Program-made: the position numbers and the translations under genes
In this document: piece by piece, positions 50,001 through 62,000 of the stretch
How positions within the stretch are numbered: the first letter of the stretch is position 1
Layout of the letters: every line of letters starts with the position of its first letter
Notes under the pieces: model-generated
What the model was told of the DNA's origin: nothing
Seen by the model: only the letters and a program-made list of their open reading frames with translations
Databases searched by the model: none
From: Mangifera indica
Lineage: Eukaryota; Streptophyta; Magnoliopsida; Sapindales; Anacardiaceae
DNA length: 64,000 bases
NCBI RefSeq assembly: GCF_011075055.1
Contig: NC_058145.1
Location: 5,427,228-5,491,227, forward strand
Reading direction: 5' to 3'

Positions 50001-53000
50001 TATCATTAAAAAAAATCAATTTATCAAATTATTAATAAAATTCAGTTTGAGTTTTGTTTTTTAAAGAATTGTTTTGCAAATTGCATTGAATTCTTGTTTA
50101 TTCCTTTGCGTCTGTTGAACGATATCAATTTTAAACGTTCTTATGAATGATATTATAACCCCATCAGCCTTTGTCCTGTGTCACATGGCTTGGTTAGTCA
50201 ACTCCATGGAGCCATAGATCGGACGCACGTATTTGTTTGACAAAACGACACGAGATACAAAAGGCTATCTAAGAGATGTATTCATATCTCAGTGTTTCAA
50301 AATTTGATCTACCCTTTGAAACACAAGGAACCAAATGTGTCACAAAGTACTATAATAGATTAAATGAACTGCAAGGGATAGACTTGTTTTACACAATTTA
50401 TGGAAATGTCTAGATGATGGAGTACTCTACCATCAAGTACTTGAGAAAGACCGAGTTGTTGATTTTCTTCAAGGACTAAACAAAAACTTGGATGAAGTCT
50501 GAGGCCATATTCTCAAAGCCAAGCTCTTGCCATCACTATGTGAAACCTTTGCAGAAGTCCGACGAGAGGAAAGCTAGAACAAATTTATATTGAATACCTC
50601 CTCCAATGCAATTCTAGAAGAACAACCACAAAGTTCGGCCAAAGGAAAATTGGTTATGGTGTGAACATTGCAAAAAATTGTACCATACCAAGGAGATTTG
50701 TTAGGACATACATGACAAGCCTCCAGATTGGAAACCACGAAGCCAGAGAAAAAACATCTCAATTGCACATGTGGCCGAAGCTACTGTTGAGACCAAGAAA
50801 GCAAGCACACCTGCATTTACTCTTGAACAAATGAAGATTTTGAGGACTCTCCTCAACCCACCAAGGACCGTTGAACCTTTAGCCTTAACGTCTACTGTTG
50901 TTATTGCTCAACGAGGTATCATCTCATCATCCTTATTGTCTCAAAAGGATATTTTTGATGGGTGGATCATTGATACTAGGACATTGGATCATATGACAGG
51001 GTCATGTAATAGTTTTTCGAGTATCAAAAGTGTGTTGATGATATGAAAGTCACGGTGGCTGATGGGAGTTTGTCTAGAGTTGCTAGAATTGGTATCGGTT
51101 CTTCATGTTCCCAGTTTAAGATACAATCCCTTTTTATTAGTAAGTTAACTGAAGATCAAAATTGTACAATAACTTTTTTCTGTGATCGTTGTATTTTTCA
51201 AGAACTGTCTTGAGGGAAAATGATTGGGAATGCTGAAGAATAACATGGTCTCTACCATCTCACTGGTACTTCTCTAGCACCAACAACACCTACATCTTTT
51301 TCTTTGTCTATTTCGTCTAATTTTGATGTCTTTGGTATAAACATTTTGGTCATCCTAGTTTTCATTATTTGAAGCATTTGTACCCAAAGTTATTTATCAA
51401 TAAAGATGTTTCTTCTTGTGAATCATGTATACTTGCACAATGAACAAAATTATCTAGTTCATAGTTATAAACCTTCCAAACCTTTTCATCTTGTTCACAT
51501 TGATATTTAGGGACTAGCTCGAGTTGTAGATCTAACTCGTATAAGATGGTTCATCATATTCATAGATGATCACACATGCCTGTTAGGTCTATCTCTTAAA
51601 AAAAAAAAAACTAATGTAAATTGTGTGTTCCAATAATTTCATAAAATGATAAAAATTGTGTTTCAATCTACTATTCATATGCTCCACATAGATAATAAAA
51701 GGGAATATTTTGCTCATGATCTAAAAGATTACCTCATTGATAATGACATCTTTCATCAAAGTTCATCTGCTTATACTCATCAACAAAATGGAGTTGATTG
51801 TCATCTTTTGGAAATGGTTTGGTCCCTTCATGTTTGCTAGCCATGTACATCATCGCTATTAGGGTGAGTCTGTGTTAACTACTTCTTATCTAATCTGCAG
51901 GCTTCCATCCAAATATCAAAATTTTTGTACTCCAATTAGTTGTCTCCAAAAACTTTTTCCCTATGTCCATCTACTCCAATTAGTGTTGGACTCGAGCGAG
52001 CTCGGCTCGCTCAAGCCAAGCTCGAGCTGGTTCGTTAGATTTTTAAAAAAAAATTTTTATACAAAATGACGTTGTTTTGATCAATATATATTAAAAAGGA
52101 TGTCGTTTTGATAACGAAAAACGAGTCGAGCCGAGCCAAATCGAACTCGAGCCGCCCATATATGAACCGAGCCGAGCTCGAGCTAGCTACGAGCTCGGCT
52201 CGGCTCGGCTTGGCTCGGTTCGGTTCGAATCCAGCCCTAACTCCAATCTCTCTCTCTTAGGGTTTTTTGGTGTTCTGCATTTATTCACAAAACCAATCCT
52301 GCTCGAGGAAAACTAGATCCCAAAGTCGTAAAGTGTATCTTCGTGGGTTACTCTCTTACTCAAAAAGACTATAAATGTTACAATCCATTCTTAAAGAAAT
52401 TTTATGTTTCCTATGATGTCACCTTCCTTGAAGATCGACCATTCTATTCCCATGCTTCTTTTTAGGGGGAAAATTCCAATGAAGAAAACCATTGGAATCC
52501 TTCTATCTCTTGCCCTATTTCTTTACCAACATACCCATTGTCTGTGTCATCTCTAACTCCTTCACAAAACACATCAAGTCCATAGGTGACATAGGTCAAG
52601 GGGGAGAACTAGCCCAACATTAGAGTGAACTATGTGTTTACTCAAGGAGACCTTGAGTTGTTCAACAAAACCAAACATCAGAATCTAAGGTGGATCCAAT
52701 ACCACAAGTTCCATAGAGAGGTACTGGTACGATAGATGATCTTGATGTTCCCATTGCTATTAGAAAAGGGTTAAGATCTTGTACTCAACATTCAATTTCA
52801 AGATGGAGAGCGACAGTCTAACACCTATAGGGCTTTTGTGTCTCAACTTGATGTTATGGAAGTGCCTACAAATGTGTGTGATGCCTTGAAAGATTCAAGA
52901 TGGAGAGCGACAATCATGGAAGAAATGAAGGCCTTGAACGACATTGACACATGGGATATTGTTGACATTCCTAAAGGAAAGAAGTTAGTGGATTGCAAGT

Positions 53001-56000
53001 GGATTTTTACTGTGAAGGTAGGCTTAGATGGAAAAATAGAGAGAGACAAGACACGTTTAGTTGCTCAAAGGTACACACAAATCTATGGCCTTAACTATAA
53101 AGAAACTTTTGCACCTGTGGAAAAGTTGAATTCTATATAGGTTCTCTTATCTATGGTAGCTAGTTTAGATTGGGAGTTGCATCAAATGGATGTATCAAAC
53201 GCATTCTTGAATGAAACTCTTGAAGAAGAAGTATACATGAAGTTGCCTTCTAGATTCGAAGATAAAGAAAAAAAGGATCAGTGTGTAAGCTGAAGAAGTC
53301 TCTATACAACTTAAAACAGTGTCTCAAAGCTTGGTTTACTTGATTTAGTACAACCATGAAGAAATTTGGCTACAAGCAAAGGCAAGTTGATCATACTTTG
53401 TTTAGTTTACTATAGTCTAAATTCGAGGTCAAAGAACTAGGGAAGCTTAAGTATTTTCTTGGGATGGAAATAGCTGGAAGTAAGACTGACATTTTCAATT
53501 TCCCAAAGGAAATACGTGGATTTGTTTAAGGAAATTGGAAAACTTGGATGTCGGTCAGCTAGTACACCATTGGAAAAAAATTGGAAGCATAAGATCTTTG
53601 AAGATGATCCTTTAGTGAACAAAGGAGGATATCACTTACTAGGCTTGACATTGCCTATAGTGTTAGTGTTGTCAGTCAGTTCATTTATGCTCCTGCAAAA
53701 AGACACCAAGTTGCTGTTGATCAAATTTTTAGGTATTTGAAAGGAACTCCTGGCAAAGGTCTACTGTTTTGGAGGAATGACAATCGAGAAGTCGATGGAT
53801 TTGCAAATGTTGATTCAGTTGAGGATACAAAGTCAACCACAGGTTATTGTACCAAGCTGTGGGGAAACATTGTTACATGAAGAAGCAAGAAACAAACAGT
53901 TGTAGCAAGGAGTAGTGGTGAAGTAGAATACAGGGCTATTGCATAAGGTATTTGCAAATTGATTTGGCTAGATTGATTTCTATCAGATCTAAATATTTCA
54001 CTACAGAATCCTATGAAGTTGTATAGTGGCAATAAATTAGGCATTGCATTTGTTTACAACCCTATACAACACGACTGGATGAAGTATGTATGGATTGATA
54101 GAAACTTCATCAAATCTGAGATCGATAGTGGAAAAATCAACTTGATTTGTGTGTTGATAAAGCTACAAGAAGCAAACGTCCTCACGAAAGCCTTGCTTAA
54201 GTTCGGGTTTGAGTCAAATGTATGCAAGCGAGGAATGGTTGATATGCATTCACCAACTTGAGGGGAAGTGTTGGAAAGTTGACAAGGATTCCTACAGTTA
54301 AGGGATTCAAATCAAACTTTCTAGTGTGGTTGTTGTTGGAAAGTTGACAAGAATTCTTGAAGTTAAAGGATTCAGATTCAAGTCAAACTTTTCTAGCTTG
54401 GTTGTTTCTATCCTTTACATTTATTTTTTATTATTTCCAAAAGTTTTGGTAGGAGTAATTGTTATTTTCCAAGAATTGTGCCCAGGATAAAGCTTTGATA
54501 GGATTAATTGTTATTTTCCTAGAATAATGCCTAGGATGATTTATTTCCCGTTTGGTCCATCAATTATATAATGTAATTGTTGTTATAGAAAATACATAAT
54601 TCTTGGAGGATTACATTTGAATACCTCTGATTTCATTCCTGACATTCAAAATCCAATATTACTTTTTCTTCTTGGTTACAAAATCTAAGGTTTTTTTTAA
54701 ACAAATAGGGGAAATACTTAGTTTTCCTAATTTATCCAGTGCTTCTCCCTTTTTTTCTTCTACCTTGGCTGTGTACGAGAACCAAGTAATTCCCCTTTAT
54801 ATGATGAAAATCCATGCAAATCCAAGGAAGATATCGATTCACTAAGTTGATATAGGATTCCAACCACCCTCAGTAGTTCTTTTTCTAAACTATATTGAAT
54901 AGGAAAATGGGTAGGGTGGCCTTTATCGCTTCTATTTCTTCTTCTTCTATGATAATGGACATGAAACATCCAATCTTCTACTCAAACATTGTGTTTTTCT
55001 ATAAATTAAACATCATATAATATTTCCCTCAAATTTTATTATGTAAATAAAAAGAATTTAATTAGCGTATAGCCTAAATTTCCACATGCCATTGTGAAAA
55101 TTTGGTTGACTTTCAAATCTTCTTTCTCTGTGCTTCCTTTTTTTTAAATTTCAAATTTGGTTCGTTCTTCCTTTTTTTGAATAAAATGTTGCGGGCATTG
55201 TAAAATATTGTCCTAGGTGTGAATATTTCATTGACTTTCAATTATTTCGGTTCACTGTGTTGTCCTTCACCTTCTTATGGCTTTGTTGGTGTAACCTAAG
55301 AAATCTTGTGATACCAGAACCTACTAGTATCTAGTCTTCAAGTCACTTGCAAGGGTTTTCAGTGGGTGTAGAATTGTGAGGCATTCACTTTTAATGAAGC
55401 ATTTGTTATTTGAAAATATTCTGACAAGATGATAGGTTTTTTATCTCATTCATTTTTACTACCAAAGTAAGTCCCAATGTCCTATGTTGTATATGATTGG
55501 AATTTTATACTGGCTTGAAGCTTCTGACATGAATTTATTAAAATAATGTCTTATCGTCTTCTTTTACTTCTTTGCAGATACATGTTTAATTAATTGCTTT
55601 CCACATCTTTTGTAAGCTGTCATACTTTTAGAAAATAAGTAAAAGAGCTTAAGATTTTAGCTTTACTGAAGGGTCAGATTTATTGGTGCAGAATTTGCTT
55701 TTTACCATCTGGACTCATTCCTCTTTCCATCTTGGCAGTTGGTTTTCATGTTTAGAAATGTTATTATATCTTATTATCTATTGTACTGTTCAATTCTCTA
55801 TCTTGCAATCAAATTTGGAGCATGTGATTGACAGGTGATAGTTTTCTAATAAGCTTTCTGTTCTCAGAATTTTTTGGGAGTCAAAGAAATTTGAAGGACA
55901 CACTGACATGGTTGAGCCATGGTATGGCACAGCATATTCTGTTGAGAAAATCAATGACTCTGTGATTCAGGTTTGTTGTTTGATGTTGCCTGTGATAAGT

Positions 56001-59000
56001 TTCAATGTATTAGTGACACTAAATGCAACAGTGGCAATTAGCCTTGAAGCCAAGCATTAGAAAAGAAATGATGTTGAGGGTGAGGCTGCAGGGTAACCCC
56101 AAAATTTTTTTTGGGGTTGCTCTTTTTTGGGGTTGAACAGAAAGAAATTAATGACTATTAAAAGCCTTACTTGATTGTAGGAATGGATATTGTCTGCTCC
56201 TAATGAAGATCTTGATCTGCCAGCACCTAATATCTTCATCCCCACTGACTTGTCGCTTAAGGAATCACAAGATAAGGTTAGTTTTTTTTTTTAAATCTAC
56301 TATTCTCTGAAGTAATTGTTCTGATTTGAATGATCATTGTAACAGGCCAAATTTCCAGTTTTGTTAAGAACGTCATCATTTTCAAGATTATGGTACAAGC
56401 CTGACACAATGTTCTCCTCTCCCAAGGCATTTGTTAGGATATACTTCAACTGCCCCTACTCTAGCAGTTCTCCTGAAGCCGAAGTTCTGACTGATATTTT
56501 TACTCGGTTGCTAATGGACTATTTGAATGAATATGGTAAGATGTTGAATGAATGTGCTAGGATGTTGAAGTAGGATTAGATGAATGACCATTGAATATCT
56601 TCTCTATTTGACCATAGATGAATGACAGAAGAGTACTGCATAGTTATACATTCTAGTCCATAAATCTGCACTTTGATGATGTTTTTCCTACTTGAGCTTC
56701 TGTCATCAATTTCTATTTGTAGTGAGTTTGAGTGCATATATTGCTTAACCCATATCTTGTAAATTTCAGCTTACTACGCTCAGGTTGCTGGTCTTTATTA
56801 CAGCATACACCACACAGATCATGGTTTTCAGGTATTATCTTTACTTTGCTTCAACTTTTGTGACTCCCTTTGATTTTATGTACAATTTCTTGATTTATAT
56901 ATTAGTAAAAGGTAGTAAACTCCCTTTTGATCTCTTTTACTTGACCTTGCAATGGTTTTTTGAAATTTTATTTTCCTCTGGAGATAAATATAGGTCAAGA
57001 AAAATTGATGAAACATATTACATTTCATTTGAAGTGAAAAATTTTTGAAAGTAGTTATGCCACGGTGCTCTGACTAATCTTTTGATCATGTCATCCATGG
57101 GTGGGTAATTTGTGAAACAGAATCTCAAAATTTTTGATCAGTTGTTGTTCCTTAAGCTGCTGGGGAAGTAATAAGATCTAATGTACAATGAAGAAAACAG
57201 ATCAGTTGAAGCAGTCTCAGAGAGCTTTTATTTTCTATACGTTTGTATTGTAAATTTGGTTCATCGAACTCCTATGGATGACACTTGTGTCCGCCAAAAA
57301 TCAATACATGTACAAAAATCATAAGATTTCCATTTTGAGAATATGTATAGCACCAATGATGGTGCTATATAAAATTTGTGCAAGACTTGTTAGCTTGGTA
57401 GTTGTTTTATGATGCAGTAAGTCTTGAAAGACTTGTTATATCAGACTTTTGAGGATGTGACACTCTGTCCACTCTTTCTCAATACTTGTGTATATACAGT
57501 TGTAGGGGAATGCAACTTAATGTGTCTAATGTTTAACATTAGATGGTTTATCAAATTTCTATTTAACTATTGGATAATTGCAATTTAAATACCAGTTTAC
57601 TCTCTGAGGTTCTTACTGTGCAGATAATCATATGATTAAATTAAATAGATATTTTAAGATAATTGTGTTTATAAGGAATTTTTTTGCTCTCAAGAGGTTC
57701 TGATTCCTATTTTCCTTGTCTTGAAGAAAATCTGTCAGTAAAGAACTGGGTGATTGAGTTATGATTTCAAGGAAGTGTCAATATGTGGTTTCATTTGGAT
57801 GGGATTTATGTGTGAGATTTATGAATTCAAGGAACTCTTTAGGCTGAATTGTCACTTGGTGCTATGGCAGGGGTTGTTTGGAGTTCCTAAAAAAAAAAAG
57901 CACAAAAAAGGCCTTAGAAAGCTTAAGTTGCAGCTTTCTAGTTAAAATGCGCCTTCTTGCATGATCCTTCTTTTGTTCTTTTTGATAGGAATCAAAGAAA
58001 AATTGTTTTTTTTGGGTAACAAAGATTTGTTGCATAAAACAGTTCAGACTTGCATTTTTATTGTAAAGTCGATACATTTACACATGTTACTATTTTCAAT
58101 AAAGAGGCCATTGCGTACAGCTGTTCCAACCTAAGCTAAGTCCTCAGAAATGATCTAGATGTCTTTTTGACCAACGTCAGTAATGCATCAAGCACTCATT
58201 ACTTTACAGCTTGTATAAAACACTGTTTATTTATTGATTTCATTTTGATCAAGCATAAGGTGTAATTTTCATTTATTCCCCTGGGTGGAACATTGAATTT
58301 TTGAGGAATTGAACAATATAGGAACTTCTGAATTTTCTGTTCTTATGGCACAACTGGGGAGTTTATCCTTGGACATTCCAAGGGAGGATGTGACACTGTT
58401 ATTATGCACGACTGTAAATTGTTATTTATTTAGTCAATTTGTACCATTTTTTGAAACTTTGTTGAATTGCATAGATGCAACTTCGATGAATTTTGTCTTT
58501 GGTTGTTTTTTTTTTTTTCCCTATATTTTGCTTTTGGCATTTAACCTTTTCTAATTGTTTCCTAGGCTCATTAATATCTGTGGTAAAATTGTTATTGCAT
58601 ATTTGAAACTCTTTGTGGGACACATCTGTTTTCATGTCATAAATTGTTGTTGCTTCATCAGGTGACTCTGGTCGGGTATAACCACAAATTGAGGATCTTA
58701 CTGGAAACTGTTATTCAAAAAATTGCAGAATTTAAGGTGAAACCTGACAGATTCTCTGTTGTTAAGGTAATGACTGATGGTTATTATGATCAAACTATGT
58801 TACATTTATAATGTTGAGCGTTAATTTATTAAGTACTGCTGTGTTGTGAAATTATTTTTGCTGTTGTGTTGTGATGGTTATTAGTGCTCTGGTTGAATTA
58901 TTAAGGTAATGACAGCTGAATGGTTGTGAAATTATTTTGTGCTGTTGTGTTGTTCCAAAGTATAGTTTGCTTTTGTTATATTGAGCTGTTAATGAATTGC

Positions 59001-62000
59001 GTGTCTTATGGCAAGAATGTGTAATTTTATCTTTATTTTTCACTTCTTTATTCTGATTATATGGACTACACTTTTGCATAAATTTCATATGCTATTACAA
59101 GCAAACTTTGTTCTATTTATTCAAAGTTCATCCAGGACTATGATTGCTCTGTCCCACAAATTATCAGGCCTCTGGTTGTATGTTCATTTATGATCTTGTC
59201 ACAGGTAGCCAACAAACTGGCCCCTGTGGATTACTTAATGGGTTGAATTCTTAGAGGACTTATTTTTTTTCCTTTCAATATTTAGTCCCTGGCTATATAT
59301 TGTAATCATGCTTTCCAGGAGACACCTTCATTCCTTGAGGCTGAGCTTATAGTTCTTATATATCTGTTCATCATTGACATCAATGAGACCTTCCTGGATT
59401 CCTTACTCCAGTTTGTTTCTCTGCCTTGACTGATCTCGTAGGTTCTTATTAGAGCATATAATCTAGGAACATCATTTATTAACCAGAGCAGTTATGCAAG
59501 TATAATGTTTCTAGTGCGCCTATTATTACCTTTCTGTCAGGAATTGGTGACAAAGGAATATCAAAATTTCAAGTTTCAACAACCATATCAGCAGGCTATG
59601 TACTACTGCTCGCTAATCCTACAGGATCAGACGTGGCCTTGGATGGAAGAACTTGAAGTTCTTCCTCATCTTGAAGCTGAAGATCTTGCTAAATTTGCTC
59701 CCATGATGCTCTCCAGGGCCCTCTTAGAGTGTTACATAGCAGGTTCTTGTGCTTAATTATTTTAAATTCATGTCAGTCTTTGTTTTGTGGTTTCTAATCA
59801 TCGTCTAATATTTTCTATCTTTTTTTAGGAAACATTGAATCAAATGAAGCAGGATCAATGATCAAGCACATTGAAGATGTTTTCTTTAATGGTTCAAACC
59901 CAATATGCCAACCTTTGTTCCCATCCCAACATTTGACAAATCGAATTGTTAAGCTTGATAGGGGGAACAGTTATGTGTACTCCAAGCATGGCTTGAACTC
60001 AAATGATGAGAATTCTTGCCTAGTCCACTATATTCAGGTACTAGCGTTTATGAAAAGAACGGGGAGATCTCATTGTGGAATAGTTTTCAATACACTTGTT
60101 ATATAAGAGTAACATTATGTGTACATACTTTTGCGTATACAAATGAGTATAGATATGATATGTTATCATGTGATTGAGTATTACTTTATCATTAATTTAA
60201 AATCACTCAATTACATAATGACACATCATGTCTGTATCCATTTGTGTAAAAAGTGTGTAAACATAGTTTTATTGGTTATAAAAATAAAATATAGTGACTT
60301 CTTGTCAAGGTTAGTAGTTGTTACCTTCAAATGAATTTATTCTGACGCTTAGAAGATCTGAACATGCTATTAGGATAGAGGGCAAGATTTTTTGGTCAGA
60401 TTTGGCTCCTGATTGCTATTTAGGATCATTTATATTCTAACATATTCTTTATTTCTCTCTATTTGAATGAACATTAATATTCTTTATTCATCATGCTATG
60501 ACATGTTTGGATGTTGGAGGTTTTATTCCACCCCCCAAAAAAAAAAAATAATACAAAACAAAAGGATTATGATTTTGTTATTTCTGTATATCTTTTTGGC
60601 TAATGTGGGTTCCTTTTAGGATCATATATTTTGGATAGTTTGTCATTTCCAGTATTAAACATGTTCTTTTAGGGCCTTTTCCTTGTCTCCCTTTGACAGA
60701 GAATTATTCAGCCTTCCCACTGGTTCAAAAGTTAGCTCTGTGTCAAATAAACAATTTAGGTTTAATTTTGTTTTTCGTATTTCAGTTGGCTTCTACACAC
60801 TCTTAGATTAATTTCATTTGAAAATTCATTAGTCTAACACTCCATCTCAACTTACTGTTTACATTTATACTCACCCTTTTGGCACATTTATTATAATCTA
60901 AAAGGGAAGCTGTAGAAAAAGCGTCACAAGTAACCATTTTTGTTTTTTTCTACCTTTATTTGGTTATAAGCACGTGCTATATATCTTAGTTTCAATAGCA
61001 AAGAAGTTTGTAATGTAGAACTGTTTGATAAAGTACTGAAAATCTAAAGCAACATATGGAAGAAAGTTCAAGCCAAAAGGTTCTTTGATAGATGGATTAA
61101 ATATCTCCAACTCAATACAAAATTTTCAGAGCTATAAAGTGTCACAACCTTGTGAATAGAAAATCCATTACATGATCATGAACCGTCTTTTAAAGATTAT
61201 TTTCCCCATAGTTGATAGTCAATTTCTTCAGCTAATGCTACTTAATGTCTTTCCCCTAGTTTGTAGCATCGTGTTTCTACAATTTACAATCTTAAAGAAA
61301 TTTCAACTTCTTTGAAACATGTTGATATAGATTATTGCTTTTATCAAGGCCCAGATTTGTAACCACAACTGGCGTTCCCGTGTACTGTGCTTTATAACTA
61401 AGTTATTCAGCTTAGGTCATACAAAGATAGAATAAAATGTGATAGGTAAATTTTGTTATTTTATGCAAATTGCAAATCAACAGCGGCAATGTTTCTTACT
61501 TCATTGCATGCCAATGAGGTTCTTAAATTAAGCTCTGAAGAAAATGAATTGGTTCATTATTTTGTAAATTTATATGCTGCATTTAAGCATTGTTTCTAAT
61601 CCTGGACACATGACCAGACTTGGAGGTTACAATGCTTTGTGACCTTTGATCTTCGAAGGTATTGAGCAATAAATTTATCCATCCAACAAAATCATATATA
61701 TGCATCCTGACCCTTTGTATCATTGAAGAGACAAAAGGTTGTGTGTTTTGAGAAAGTACTAATTTAAATTTAATGTGTTGTGAAAAAAAAATGATATACT
61801 TAAATATGATTCTCAAAGCTTTGTGGGTTGAAACTTGAATGTACTAATTTAAATTTAATATGTTAAGTGAAAAAAATGATACTTAAATATGATTCTCAAA
61901 GCTTTGTGGGTTGAAACTTGAAAGTACTAATGATGTCTATATGACATTTTCTACATTGTTGATTCAACTGGATGAATTTTCTTTGTTGGAGGTTTATTGC

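Larger units (their letters stand above)
49172..54261 (+). pseudogene. copia-2 gag-pol remnant
   Basis: Gag runs from 49,172 to 49,434 ([26 protein letters not shown]), is cut by the solo LTR and continues at 50,189 (WLVNSM, after a 5-bp duplicated CATGG). Then protease at about 50,960 ([13 protein letters not shown], where the family has Asp-Ser-Gly), GAG-pre-integrase (51,340-51,450, [13 protein letters not shown]), integrase (51,470-51,970), the MITE, the linker [19 protein letters not shown] (about 52,340), RT from 52,838 ([30 protein letters not shown]), and RNase H to the stop at 54,259-54,261. The RT palm is deleted at about 53,400-53,420, removing the YVDD motif. Stops occur throughout. 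Confidence 0.87.
49067..54644 (+). mobile_element. Ty1/copia retrotransposon copia-2 in intron 14
   Basis: From the primer-binding site at 49,067 to the end of the 3' LTR at 54,644. The domain order gag, protease, integrase, RT, RNase H is that of Ty1/copia. No sequence matching the 3' LTR precedes the primer-binding site; intron-like DNA comes straight up to it, so the 5' LTR is missing. Nested in it are a solo LTR (49,440-50,183) and a MITE (51,981-52,239). Confidence 0.85.
48834..55867 (+). other. Intron 14 (7,034 bp), hosting a Ty1/copia element
   Basis: The donor is GTTCG|GTAAGT and the acceptor TTCTCAG|AATTTT; the split Arg codon is restored across it. About 230 bp at the left and 54,645-55,867 at the right look like intron with no gene. 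The copia element, a solo LTR and a MITE fill the middle. Confidence 0.85.
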
